From Lachnospiraceae bacterium (GTDB lineage Bacteria; Bacillota; Clostridia; Lachnospirales; Lachnospiraceae), in assembly GCA_015056815.1 (NCBI GenBank), contig SVFN01000009.1:65172-129171 (forward strand): DNA of 64,000 bases, in the 5' to 3' direction. Below the pieces are notes generated by a model. The model was not told where the DNA came from, ran no database searches, and was given only the letters and a program-made list of their open reading frames with translations. Of the stretch, positions 36,439 through 45,463 are shown one piece after another (positions within the stretch are counted from its first letter, which is position 1; every line of letters starts with the position of its first letter). The position numbers and the translations under genes are program-made.

Positions 36439-38733
36439 ATGAGAATGGCAGAATGCGATCCGGATAAAAAGGCAGAACTGCTTGCCCCGGCAGGGAATAT
36501 GGATTGTTTCCTCGCGGCGGTAAGAGCCGGAGCGGATGCAGTTTATCTCGCGGGAGATAAATTCGGAGCGAGGGCATATGCAGACAATTTCACAACGGAA
36601 CAATTATGCGAAGCAGTACGATACGGTCATTTATTTCAGGTGAAGACTTATCTGACCTTAAACACTCTGATCAAAGAGAGAGAGTTCGGACTGCTTTATC
36701 AGTATGTCCGGCCTTTTTACGAAGCCGGACTCGACGGCGTCATTGTACAGGATTTTGGTGTACTCCGATTTTTAAAACGGAATTTTCCGGGGATGGAGAT
36801 ACATGCCAGCACGCAGATGACAGTGACTGGGGCAAACGGCGCTGCTCTTTTAAAGGAAGCGGGGGTCAGTCGCGTGGTGCCGGCAAGGGAATTGTCCCTG
36901 GAAGAGCTTGGCATCATCAAAGAACAGACAGGCATGGAACTGGAAGTGTTTATCCATGGTGCGATGTGTTATGCCTATTCCGGACAGTGCCTGTTCAGCA
37001 GTGTATTAGGAGGCCGGAGCGGCAATCGCGGCAGATGCGCAGGACCCTGCAGGCTTCCGTACCGGATCAGTCGGGATGGTGTTTTGCTTTCCCAAAGGAG
37101 GGAAGAATATCCGCTGAGTCTGAAGGATCTTTGTACGATCGGGATACTTCCGCAACTGATCTTTGCGGGACTTGATTCCTTTAAAATCGAAGGAAGAATG
37201 AAAAGTGCGGAGTATGTCGCGATCGTTACGGCGATCTACCGGAAATATATGGATCAGGTATATGAACTGGCAGGCAGATATTCTTCCGGAGAAGAAGTCA
37301 TGAAGCACTATACGGTCAGTGACAGGGATCTGTATATATTGCAAAATCTTTATGTCAGGACCGATCTGCAGGAGGGATATTTTTACCGGCATAACGGCAG
37401 AGAGCTTGTGACAATGCAAAAGCCGGGCTATCTTTCTGTTTCCGAAAAAGAGATCGCAGGATTTGCAGCAGAATATCCTGTGGATACCACAAAGAAGAAA
37501 ATAGCTGTAGATATGACTGTTGAGGCGCATATCGGACATCCGCTGCAGCTGGAGGCAGTACCTGCAGCGGATCGAAATAAGGCGAAGAAAGACCGGACAG
37601 ACAGTAGCTGCCCGGACAGGAAGGTTTTCAGGGTCATGGGAGCTGAGGTACAAAAAGCCAATAACCGTTCCATGACAGAGGAGGAGATCGGCAAGCAGCT
37701 TCGTAAGCTGGGGAATACGGCATTTGAACTGCATGCTCTGGACATCCGGTGTGATTCGGATCTCTTTATCCCGAATAAATCTTTAAATGAGCTTAGAAGA
37801 ACAGCTGTTGACGGGCTGATGGATCTGCTTGCTTTGAAACGAAGCATACTATCCGCAGACGATACAAAAGAAGATTCCGATTCTTTGATAAAGGTCGCAC
37901 AAAAGAGAGAGGACTTCAAAGGATTGACCGTGTCGGTCGAAACATTGGAACAGCTTCGGGCATGTCTGGAGTCGGAGAGAGTATCTGAACTGTTTTTATC
38001 CACAGACGTTGTTTCCGGACTGTTGAAAGAGCCTCAGACGGAAAAGATGTGCCGGCAGAAATGGGAAGAGAAGAAGATGGCGGTTTTTATCAGACTTCCG
38101 AGAGTGATGCGGCGCAGGGCGGCAGAGCAGAGCCGGAAGCTTCTGGATGGACTGGGCCATTGGAAGATAGCGGGGATCGTTACCAATTCGCTGGAGGGAC
38201 TGGCTGTTTTTAAAGACAGCTTCAAAGAATGTATAGCAGACGCAGGACTCTATACGTTTAATAAGGAGGCGTGCAGGTTTCTGGCACAAAAGGGCATCAG
38301 TTCCTTTACGGTTCCGTATGAAGCGTCTTATCATGAGCAGATGGAACTGGGCAAAGAGTACCCGTTTTATTATGTGATCTATGGTTATCTGCCACTGATG
38401 GAGTCTGCCGGCTGTGTGGCTAAGACGATGGATGTCTGCCGGCATGAGCCGCGGATTTATGAATTGCACGATCGCTATCACAAAACCTTTTATGCAAAGA
38501 CACATTGTGAACGGTGTGAGAATACGATCTATAATTCCGTACCCATGAACCTGTTCGGAGAGTGGGACAGGATAAAAAAAACAGGACGTAAGGTCAGGCT
38601 TGATTTTACGATAGAGTCCTATGATAAGACAAAAGAAGTGTTGCAGGCATTTGAAGACCTTTCCGGTGGAAACGGAAAGTATGTTCCGGATTATGAATTT
38701 ACGAAAGGCTATTTTAAGCGAGGAGTAGAGTAA
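36439..38733 (+). CDS. U32 peptidase-family protein with DUF3656-type C-terminus (RlhA-like)
   Basis: A 764-residue member of the U32 family, whose characterised bacterial relatives hydroxylate RNA (RlhA on 23S rRNA, TrhP on tRNA) more often than they act as proteases. The N-terminal half is a TIM-barrel with ELLAPAGNMDCFLAAVRAGA, DGVIVQDFGVLRFL and the cysteine cluster region YSGQCLFSSVLGGRSGNRGR followed by CAGPCR. The long C-terminal half resembles the RlhA extension, and a second cysteine pair occurs near the end (HCERCENTIYN). AGGAAG lies 8 bases from the ATG. The next gene starts 2 bases after the stop. Confidence 0.9.
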   Translation: MRMAECDPDKKAELLAPAGNMDCFLAAVRAGADAVYLAGDKFGARAYADNFTTEQLCEAVRYGHLFQVKTYLTLNTLIKEREFGLLYQYVRPFYEAGLDGVIVQDFGVLRFLKRNFPGMEIHASTQMTVTGANGAALLKEAGVSRVVPARELSLEELGIIKEQTGMELEVFIHGAMCYAYSGQCLFSSVLGGRSGNRGRCAGPCRLPYRISRDGVLLSQRREEYPLSLKDLCTIGILPQLIFAGLDSFKIEGRMKSAEYVAIVTAIYRKYMDQVYELAGRYSSGEEVMKHYTVSDRDLYILQNLYVRTDLQEGYFYRHNGRELVTMQKPGYLSVSEKEIAGFAAEYPVDTTKKKIAVDMTVEAHIGHPLQLEAVPAADRNKAKKDRTDSSCPDRKVFRVMGAEVQKANNRSMTEEEIGKQLRKLGNTAFELHALDIRCDSDLFIPNKSLNELRRTAVDGLMDLLALKRSILSADDTKEDSDSLIKVAQKREDFKGLTVSVETLEQLRACLESERVSELFLSTDVVSGLLKEPQTEKMCRQKWEEKKMAVFIRLPRVMRRRAAEQSRKLLDGLGHWKIAGIVTNSLEGLAVFKDSFKECIADAGLYTFNKEACRFLAQKGISSFTVPYEASYHEQMELGKEYPFYYVIYGYLPLMESAGCVAKTMDVCRHEPRIYELHDRYHKTFYAKTHCERCENTIYNSVPMNLFGEWDRIKKTGRKVRLDFTIESYDKTKEVLQAFEDLSGGNGKYVPDYEFTKGYFKRGVE

Positions 38734-38734
38734 T

Positions 38735-40060
38735 ATGGCACTGGTCATATCCGATTTATCAAAATATGTGATGGCGGTCATTATCGTCATCTATACATTG
38801 GAATGTTTTGCCGTATTCCGCTTCCGGACGGAGGAGGAGAGAAGCGGCATCTATATGCGCCAGATCATCTGTATGTTTCTGACACATTTTATCGGTTTTG
38901 CCGCGATCTGTTTGGAGACGGGCGAGATGAATTACATTGTTTTTTACGGGTTCCAACAGATTCTGCTGTTTGCGACGATCGCACTGTTCAGGCTGATCTA
39001 TCCGGAGTCCAATAAACTGATCATCAATAATATGTGCATGCTTTTGTCGATCGGCTTTGTCATCCTGACAAGATTAAATTACAGCAAAGCGGTCAGACAG
39101 TTTAAGATTGTTGCATTTTCCCTTGTAATCGGTCTGGTCGTCCCGTTTCTGGTCAAAAAGATCAGGTTTTTGAAAAATCTTTCCTGGGTATACGGAATTG
39201 TGGGGATCGCGTCCCTTTCGCTGGTAGCGGTTTTAGGACCGGTCACGCATGGCAGTAAGATTACATTCACTTTTGGCGGTTATACCTTTCAGCCATCTGA
39301 GATCGTGAAGATCGTGTTTGTATTTTTTGTGGCCAGCATGCTGGCAGCCTCCAAGGACTTTTTGCAGATCGCGACAGCATCTCTGGCGGCTGCGATCCAT
39401 GTGATCATTCTTGTGATATCCAAAGATCTGGGAAGTGCACTGATCTTTTTTGTGGCATATGTGGTCATGGTCTTCATTGCGACACACAATTATTTTTACT
39501 TTTTCCTGGGGCTTATAGCCGGTGCGGGGGCATCTGTGGTGGCGTACCATATGTTTTCGCATGTCAGAGTACGTGTGCAGGCATGGCAGGATCCGCTTAC
39601 ATACATCGACAGCTCCGGATACCAGATCGCACAGTCTTTGTTTGCCATAGGGACCGGTGGCTGGTTTGGAATGGGACTGTGCCAGGGAGATCCGACATCG
39701 ATCCCGTATGTGGAAGAAGATTCTGTTTTTTCGGCGATCGCGGAGGAACAGGGTGTGCTGTTTGCATTGTGTCTGATCCTGATCTGTGTCAGCTGTTTTA
39801 TGATGTTTATGCATATATCCATGTGTCTGCGGGAAGAGTTTTATCGTCTGATCGCAGTAGGACTGAGCGTTATGTATATTTTCCAGATTTTTTTGACCAT
39901 TGGCGGCGGTACAAGGTTTATTCCGCTGACCGGAGTGACACTTCCTTTGATCAGTTATGGAGGAAGCAGTGTGTTGACGACGATCATCATGTTCTCGATC
40001 ATACAGGGATTATACGGGGTTCGTTCCCTTGAAGGAGCTAAGAATGAGAAAGAAACGTAA
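38735..40060 (+). CDS. SEDS family peptidoglycan glycosyltransferase (FtsW/RodA/SpoVE)
   Basis: Polymerises lipid II into glycan strands. The 441-residue protein has about ten membrane helices, the family's essential aspartate in KDLGSALIFF (Asp231), the QPSEIVKI motif of the SEDS core, and the closing PLISYGGSS. The first 130 residues carry extra helices ahead of the usual core, as in the actinobacterial/clostridial RodA group that pairs with PbpA. It overlaps the PBP gene by 17 bases, so the two are surely made together. Confidence 0.95.
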   Translation: MALVISDLSKYVMAVIIVIYTLECFAVFRFRTEEERSGIYMRQIICMFLTHFIGFAAICLETGEMNYIVFYGFQQILLFATIALFRLIYPESNKLIINNMCMLLSIGFVILTRLNYSKAVRQFKIVAFSLVIGLVVPFLVKKIRFLKNLSWVYGIVGIASLSLVAVLGPVTHGSKITFTFGGYTFQPSEIVKIVFVFFVASMLAASKDFLQIATASLAAAIHVIILVISKDLGSALIFFVAYVVMVFIATHNYFYFFLGLIAGAGASVVAYHMFSHVRVRVQAWQDPLTYIDSSGYQIAQSLFAIGTGGWFGMGLCQGDPTSIPYVEEDSVFSAIAEEQGVLFALCLILICVSCFMMFMHISMCLREEFYRLIAVGLSVMYIFQIFLTIGGGTRFIPLTGVTLPLISYGGSSVLTTIIMFSIIQGLYGVRSLEGAKNEKET

Positions 40061-41552
40061 AAGCCGTGGAGAGGTCTTTGAAGACGATTTTGATCTTGAG
40101 GATATCGAGATCGAAGATCTGGATGAAAAGCCGGCAGCAAAGAAAAAGATACGGACAACCGAATACTTTATCATCACATATCTGTTTGTGTTTCTGATGC
40201 TGGCGCTGATGGGAAATCTGGTCTATTACATTATGAAAGACAGTGAGACGGTAATCAACAATTCCTACAATACCAGGCAGGAGATACTGGCGACCAAGAA
40301 TATCCGTGGCAAGATCCTGTCACGGGACGGAGATATCCTTGCACAGACCGGGAGGAATGAGCAGGGAGTTGAGATACGTTATTATCCCTATAAAGATATA
40401 TTCTGCCACGTTGTGGGATATGCCACTAAGGGAAAAAGCGGGATTGAGCTTTCCGAGAATATCAATCTTTTGACAAGCAATGATCCTATTCTGGTAAGGA
40501 TTCAGAATGAAGTGGACAGTGTCAAAAACTATGGAGACAATGTGGTGACAACACTGGATGTCGGATTACAGAAGGCATGTTACGAAGCGCTGGGAGCTTA
40601 CGATGGAGCGATCATTGTGTCGGACCCGAAGACCGGCGAGATCCTGGCCATGGTCTCAAAGCCGGGATATGACCCGAATGAGATAAATGCGATCTGGGAT
40701 AAACTGATTAATGACAAAGAAAGCAGTGTCCTGCTCAACAGAGCGACACAGGGACTCTATCCGCCGGGGTCTACATTTAAGATCGTGACAGCTTTGGAAT
40801 ATTACAGAGAAAACGGACAGGATGTTTCCGGCTACCACTATCAGTGCAATGGTTCCTTCCGTTATAACGGAGACAGGATCAATTGTTATCACGGATCATC
40901 CCACGGTTCGGAGGATCTGAAAAAATCCTTTGAGAAATCCTGCAATGCTTCTTTTGCGAATATTGGTGTCGGGCTGGATGTGGCGAAGCTTCAGGATACC
41001 TGCAAAGAACTGTTGTTTAACAGCGATCTGCCCTATGAACTGCCTTTTAATAAAAGCAGCTTTGTGCTCGGGGTGGATGATGATTCCTATGATGTGATGC
41101 AGACTTCTATCGGACAGGGGAAGACACAGATCACACCGCTTCATATGAATCTGATCACCAATGCGATCGCCAACGGCGGCGAGGTAAAATATCCCTATCT
41201 GGTTTCGCGCATCGAGAACTATTCGGGAAAACTGATCAAAAACTGTGAAGTGAACAGATCGCGTAGGCTCATGACTCAGGCGGAAGCAGATTTTTTGACC
41301 GATCTGATGAAGGGCGTAGTGGAAAACGGTACCGGCACAAAGCTGAAAGGACTTTCCTATACGGCTGCAGGCAAAACAGGTTCGGCAGAATATAACGGGG
41401 AAAAAAGCGATTCCCATGCATGGTTTACCGGTTTTGCCCCGGTAGAAGATCCTAAGATCAGCGTTACGGTCATTGTGGAAGGCGCAGGTTCTGGTGGAGA
41501 TTATGCGGTTCCCATGGCAAAAAGAATTTTTGACGAATTTTTTTCACAATAG
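40044..41552 (+). CDS. Class B penicillin-binding protein (PbpA/FtsI type transpeptidase)
   Basis: Cross-links the glycan made by the SEDS partner encoded just upstream. A basic/acidic cytoplasmic tail (residues 1-45) precedes one membrane helix (about 48-70), a short dimerisation domain, and the transpeptidase with Ser243 in GSTFK, Ser299-Cys-Asn301 and Lys444-Thr-Gly. 502 residues is short for class B and typical of the PbpA group. The ATG at 40044 is chosen because AAGGAG ends 6 bases upstream; an earlier in-frame TTG overlaps that site. A SEDS-PbpA pair next to zapA suggests a septal or spore-cortex role. Confidence 0.94.
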   Translation: MRKKRKSRGEVFEDDFDLEDIEIEDLDEKPAAKKKIRTTEYFIITYLFVFLMLALMGNLVYYIMKDSETVINNSYNTRQEILATKNIRGKILSRDGDILAQTGRNEQGVEIRYYPYKDIFCHVVGYATKGKSGIELSENINLLTSNDPILVRIQNEVDSVKNYGDNVVTTLDVGLQKACYEALGAYDGAIIVSDPKTGEILAMVSKPGYDPNEINAIWDKLINDKESSVLLNRATQGLYPPGSTFKIVTALEYYRENGQDVSGYHYQCNGSFRYNGDRINCYHGSSHGSEDLKKSFEKSCNASFANIGVGLDVAKLQDTCKELLFNSDLPYELPFNKSSFVLGVDDDSYDVMQTSIGQGKTQITPLHMNLITNAIANGGEVKYPYLVSRIENYSGKLIKNCEVNRSRRLMTQAEADFLTDLMKGVVENGTGTKLKGLSYTAAGKTGSAEYNGEKSDSHAWFTGFAPVEDPKISVTVIVEGAGSGGDYAVPMAKRIFDEFFSQ

Positions 41553-41553
41553 G

Positions 41554-41583
41554 TTGGTAATTTTGTGAAAGATATAGTATAAT
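41554..41583 (+). promoter_or_regulatory. Promoter of the CheX-like/CheY-like pair
   Basis: TTGGTA (41554-41559), 18-base spacer, TATAAT (41578-41583), directly after the PBP stop codon. Confidence 0.75.
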
Positions 41584-41629
41584 GTTCCTAGTATTATTTT
41601 TGGGGAGATCCTGATGAAGGAGGAAGGTT

Positions 41630-42517
41630 ATGTTTGATCAGATTTTTGGAAGATATCTGGTAGATTCTGAGAGGTTGACACAGAGCCAGCTTGATGAAGT
41701 GATCGAGTATGAGACAGGGGTACGTGTCAAACTTGGACTGCTTGCCGTGGCGGAGAAGCTGATGACACAGGAGCAGGCTGAAGAAGTGAATAAATTACAG
41801 GCGATCATGGATAAGCGGTTTGGTGATATCGCGATCATGAAAGGGTACCTTACAGAGGAGAATGTCATGCATCTGTTAAAGAAGCAGGACGATATCTATA
41901 TGCTGTTTTGTCAGACGCTGGTGGATAAAGGCTTCATGGAGTTAGAGCAGATTGATGAAGCACTTTCCGATTACCAGTCTATGGAAGGATTTACACATTC
42001 TGACATGGATAATCTGGTCAGCGGGAATATTGACCGTACCATTCAGGTATTCCTGCCGGATCTGTCTGCGTTGTATGGGGAGCTGTGCAGTGTTGCTGTG
42101 CGTACCATTCTGCGTATTATCGACAATAAGGCCTATGTGTCCAAAGCATATATCGTCAATGAGCTTCAGACTGATAAACTTGCAGTACAGCGTATGGACG
42201 GCGATCACAGCACGATATCCGGCTTTACGGGAGCCGGCAACAGTCTTCTGACTCTTGCGGATACATTTGCGGACGAAGATTTCGGAATGGTAGATCTGGA
42301 TGCACTGGATGCGGTCGGAGAATTTACGAACTGCATTAATGGTCTTCTGGCATCGGATTTGAGTCACCGCAAGATCAACGTGGACATGCTTCCGCCGGAG
42401 TTTTATGATCAGCCGGTAACGATCAAGGGGGAAAAGATCTGTGTGTTCCCTGTTACGATCAAAGAGCAGACGATCAATTTCATTCTGGCAGTGGATTCTG
42501 ATATTACAATAGAATAG
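41630..42517 (+). CDS. CheX-like domain protein with GspE-N-like N-terminal half
   Basis: A 295-residue soluble protein. The first 110 residues look like the helical N-domain of GspE/PilB-type ATPases (LTQSQLDEVIEYET, GDIAIMKGYLTEENVMHLL). The C-terminal half resembles the CheC/CheX/FliY phosphatase fold: Asp227-x3-Glu231-x2-Asn234 and a proline about 21 residues later fit the CheY-P phosphatase signature. The gene right after it is a stand-alone CheY-type receiver, a likely partner. GAAGGAGGAAGG precedes the ATG. There are no other chemotaxis or flagellar genes nearby. The fold assignment is from motif reading only. Confidence 0.75.
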   Translation: MFDQIFGRYLVDSERLTQSQLDEVIEYETGVRVKLGLLAVAEKLMTQEQAEEVNKLQAIMDKRFGDIAIMKGYLTEENVMHLLKKQDDIYMLFCQTLVDKGFMELEQIDEALSDYQSMEGFTHSDMDNLVSGNIDRTIQVFLPDLSALYGELCSVAVRTILRIIDNKAYVSKAYIVNELQTDKLAVQRMDGDHSTISGFTGAGNSLLTLADTFADEDFGMVDLDALDAVGEFTNCINGLLASDLSHRKINVDMLPPEFYDQPVTIKGEKICVFPVTIKEQTINFILAVDSDITIE

Positions 42518-42531
42518 GAGTGTAAATAAAA

Positions 42532-42894
42532 ATGGCAGATATTTTAATTGTGGATGATTCGAGAACATCCAGAAAAGTACTTCGCAATGTTTTGGAAAGC
42601 AACGGATATACGGTTGCGGGCGAGGCCGTAAACGGGCAGGAAGGAGTACAGCAGTTTCAGGCATTAAAGCCGGATCTGGTGACATTGGATATCACAATGC
42701 CTGTAGTGGATGGGATCGAGGCTTTAAAAATGATCAAAGCACTCAATGCCGATACGAAAGTCATTATGGTAACGGCAGCCGGTCAGAAAAATAAAATGAT
42801 CGAGTGCATCAAGGCCGGCGCAGACGAATTTATTACGAAACCATACGAGCCAAACGAGATCATCAATGTGATCAAAAAACTTTTTGAGTCATAG
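42532..42894 (+). CDS. Stand-alone CheY-type response regulator
   Basis: A 120-residue receiver domain without an output domain. The acidic pair is Asp8-Asp9, the phosphorylated residue Asp53 (TLDITMP), the switch residue Thr81 (VTAAGQ) and the lysine Lys103 (TKPYEP). It starts 14 bases after the CheX-like gene and is probably co-transcribed with it. Its kinase and output are not in the window. Members of this form are often annotated CheY, but the neighbours do not point to chemotaxis. Confidence 0.93.
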   Translation: MADILIVDDSRTSRKVLRNVLESNGYTVAGEAVNGQEGVQQFQALKPDLVTLDITMPVVDGIEALKMIKALNADTKVIMVTAAGQKNKMIECIKAGADEFITKPYEPNEIINVIKKLFES

Positions 42895-42910
42895 GATATC
42901 ATGATTTAGG

Positions 42911-42939
42911 TTGCGTAAATGGATAAAATGGGCTATACT
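42911..42939 (+). promoter_or_regulatory. Promoter of the Nudix gene
   Basis: TTGCGT (42911-42916), 17-base spacer, TATACT (42934-42939). Confidence 0.78.
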
Positions 42940-42980
42940 TGATATAACTTACGGCACACCATGAAACAGGAGGAATTGCA

Positions 42981-43433
42981 ATGATTGAAGCAACGAGCTG
43001 TGGCGGTGTGGTTATTTTCCGGGGGAAGATTCTTCTCTTATATAAGAATGTAAAGAACAAATATGAGGGATGGGTATTACCGAAGGGAACCGTTGAACCG
43101 GGAGAAGAGTATAAGGACACTGCGCTTAGGGAGGTCCTTGAGGAATCCGGTTCCAAAGCATCCATTATCAAGTATGTGGGGATGAGTGAATACACCTTCA
43201 ATGTACCGAATGACGTAGTTTCCAAAGAGGTGCACTGGTACTTAATGATGGCGGACAGCTATTACAGCAAACCACAACGCGTAGAGTATTTTGTGGATTC
43301 AGGATTTTACAAATACCATGAGGCATATCATTTGTTAAAATTTGCAAATGAGCGTGCAATACTGGAAAAGGCTTATGCAGAGTATCTGGATCTTAAGAAA
43401 AGCAATCTATGGGGAAATAAGAAGTATTTTTAG
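42981..43433 (+). CDS. Nudix hydrolase
   Basis: A 150-residue pyrophosphatase of nucleoside-diphosphate-linked compounds. The Nudix box runs from Gly36 to residue 58 (G-x5-E42-x7-R50-E51-x2-E54-E55-x-G57) and fits the consensus except Ser at the last position. The N-terminal SCGGVVIF and YEGWVLPKG resemble the Ap4A/diadenosine hydrolase subgroup, but the substrate is not clear. CAGGAGG precedes the ATG and a consensus-like promoter lies 40 bases upstream. Confidence 0.92.
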   Translation: MIEATSCGGVVIFRGKILLLYKNVKNKYEGWVLPKGTVEPGEEYKDTALREVLEESGSKASIIKYVGMSEYTFNVPNDVVSKEVHWYLMMADSYYSKPQRVEYFVDSGFYKYHEAYHLLKFANERAILEKAYAEYLDLKKSNLWGNKKYF

Positions 43434-43529
43434 GATGGATAAGGTTTACCATAGCAGAGAATCTAAGGAGTCAGAATATTTGACTTCTTTTTTTCTTGAA
43501 TATGGTCTTTTGACAGGGCAGGAGTGAAC

Positions 43530-43859
43530 ATGTATTTTTATAAACGACTATATGTATCAGATTCCCTGAAAAAAAAGCGCAGAAAGGTATGCTGGAATCT
43601 GAAACATAACAGGGGACAGGCAAATATTTATGTAATTTCATTGGCCGCCGGGAAAGAACTGTTCGATGTTTTTCATTGTGCCGTCCTGCAGCAGAAAGGA
43701 TTTCCCGGGAAGGAATTGCACGTGATGGGAATCGCCGGAGGCAGAGAGGAAGCTGTGGAACTATGCACCCGTATGGTAAGCGATTTTCATGCAAAATATG
43801 ATATCCTACGGTTTAAGGAGCTGTTTCCTGTGCGGGAAGAAAAGAATTTTAGGCGGTAA
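43530..43859 (+). CDS. Small conserved hypothetical protein upstream of ytfI
   Basis: A 109-residue soluble protein, not recognised. It is basic at the start (YKRLYVSDSLKKKRRKVCWNLKHNRGQ), then reads as a compact alpha/beta domain (IYVISLAAGKELFDVFHCAVLQQ). No signal peptide or membrane helix. The ATG at 43530 is chosen since AGGAG ends 5 bases upstream; a GTG at 43524 overlaps that site. It lies 3 bases before the ytfI-like gene, so it belongs to the same unit as ytfIJ and may have a sporulation-related role. Confidence 0.75.
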   Translation: MYFYKRLYVSDSLKKKRRKVCWNLKHNRGQANIYVISLAAGKELFDVFHCAVLQQKGFPGKELHVMGIAGGREEAVELCTRMVSDFHAKYDILRFKELFPVREEKNFRR

Positions 43860-43862
43860 GGT

Positions 43863-44954
43863 ATGCTGGTAATTTTATTGCACATATTAAAAATAATAGG
43901 AATTGTTTTGCTGATCATCCTTGCGGTCCTTGTGGCACTTTTCCTGACCGTTTTGTTTGTACCGGTCCGCTATCGGATTCTGACTGCTTCTACGCCGGTC
44001 AATGCTTCTTTGGAACATCCGTCGTTTGGACAGGCGGCCATGCGGAATGAGACGAAGATCCGGGTGAAAGTTTCCTGGCTTTTGCATATTTTTTCCGTAC
44101 ATTTTCAGCTACAGCTGGATGGGCAGGTTGATGCTGACAAGACGCCGTCGTTTGATCTGAATGAGATCAAAAAGAAGATGTTTTGCAAGATCCGTCTTTT
44201 GGGGATCACGATCCTGGATCTGTTTCATCCTAAACCGAAACGGAAGCGGAAAAAAAGTCATCCTGCAGGACAGAAACCGGCGAAAAAGAAACAGAATGCT
44301 CCGGGCACCGGGAAAAAAGAAAAGATGTCAAAAGAGGATAGTCTGAAACCGCAGGAGGAGTTTGCGGGCACTGCAGCAGTGGAAGATCTGTCCGCTGACG
44401 GGCAGATCCCCGAGCCGGATGCCGAAGCAGAACCTGTGGATATGGATGTTGAAAAGCTGCCGTTTCGATCGTTTTTTGACAAAATAACCGGAAGTGTCAA
44501 AAAAATATTTGAAAAAACAGCACATATCAAGTACACTGTAATTGAAACTATTCACAAGATCGGAAAGGCAAAACAAAAGACCGGTTATTATGTGGATGCG
44601 CTCACAGGAGAAAACACAAGGAGCGCAAGGCAGAAACTGCTCCGCTTGCTTCAGATGATCTGGAGAGGCGTCAGACCGCGTAAAAGCAGAGTGGCGCTGA
44701 TTCTTGGATTTAAGGATCCGGAGCTTACGGGAAAAGTCCTGGCAGTGTTTGGATTGTGTATTCCTGTCTTTCAGGATACGGTGACAGTTACTCCGGATTT
44801 TGAAAGATTCCGGTTTGAAATGGCGGGTGACATCAAAGGAAGGATCACACTGTTTACGTTTCTGAGAGTGGGGTTCAAGGTTCTTACAGATAGAGAGATC
44901 AAGCAGTTTATCAGACTGTTTACAGAACCGGAGACAGACCGGGGTATCAAATAA
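43863..44954 (+). CDS. ytfI: DUF2953 membrane-anchored protein (YtfI-like)
   Basis: A 363-residue protein with one N-terminal membrane helix (residues about 5-35), a basic/acidic disordered stretch (about 120-200; PKRKRKKSHPAGQKPAKKKQ) and a C-terminal DUF2953 domain (ALILGFKDPELTGKVLAVFG, then FEMAGDIKGRITLFTFL). In Bacillus the DUF2953 gene ytfI precedes ytfJ, exactly as here, and both are linked to sporulation. The biochemical role is unknown. Confidence 0.85.
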   Translation: MLVILLHILKIIGIVLLIILAVLVALFLTVLFVPVRYRILTASTPVNASLEHPSFGQAAMRNETKIRVKVSWLLHIFSVHFQLQLDGQVDADKTPSFDLNEIKKKMFCKIRLLGITILDLFHPKPKRKRKKSHPAGQKPAKKKQNAPGTGKKEKMSKEDSLKPQEEFAGTAAVEDLSADGQIPEPDAEAEPVDMDVEKLPFRSFFDKITGSVKKIFEKTAHIKYTVIETIHKIGKAKQKTGYYVDALTGENTRSARQKLLRLLQMIWRGVRPRKSRVALILGFKDPELTGKVLAVFGLCIPVFQDTVTVTPDFERFRFEMAGDIKGRITLFTFLRVGFKVLTDREIKQFIRLFTEPETDRGIK

Positions 44955-44972
44955 AAATGGAGGCATTGGATC

Positions 44973-45371
44973 ATGAATAATAATTTTAGCGAGGTCATTC
45001 ATTCTCTTATGGACGGAATGCAGTCATTTCTTACCAGCAAAACGGTAGTAGGAGAGCCGACACAGGTGGGGGATACGATCATTGTTCCGTTAGTGGATGT
45101 TTCCTTCGGCGTTGGTGCGGGAGCGAATGTCAACGAGCATAAAAACAGCGGAGCAGGCGGTATGGCCGGAAAGATGTCTCCGAGCGCTGTGCTGATCATT
45201 CATAACGGACAGACAAAACTGGTGAATGTAAAGGATCAGAGCACTGTTACGAAGATCGTGGAGATGGTTCCGGATCTGATCGATCGTTTCACAACGACGA
45301 AAGAAGAGGCGGAAGTGAGTGATGACAAAGCGGTCGATATCGCTTTTGGGGATCAAACAGACACTTATTAA
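44973..45371 (+). CDS. ytfJ: Sporulation protein YtfJ/GerW
   Basis: GerW is a forespore protein needed for spore germination receptor or lytic-enzyme function in Bacillus. The 132-residue protein carries the family core VGEPTQVGDTIIVPLVDVSF, then GVGAGANVNE and a Gly-rich loop. It follows the ytfI-like gene after 18 bases with GGAGG upstream. It is one of the direct signs that this organism forms spores, though the family is also found in some non-sporulating relatives. Confidence 0.95.
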   Translation: MNNNFSEVIHSLMDGMQSFLTSKTVVGEPTQVGDTIIVPLVDVSFGVGAGANVNEHKNSGAGGMAGKMSPSAVLIIHNGQTKLVNVKDQSTVTKIVEMVPDLIDRFTTTKEEAEVSDDKAVDIAFGDQTDTY

Positions 45372-45463
45372 ACGATGGATGTAAAACAGGGAATCTGCCA
45401 GAACAAACCGGGAGAAATGTGTCCCGTCAGAGAATATGGCAGCCGGGGAATGGGTGGAAGCAT

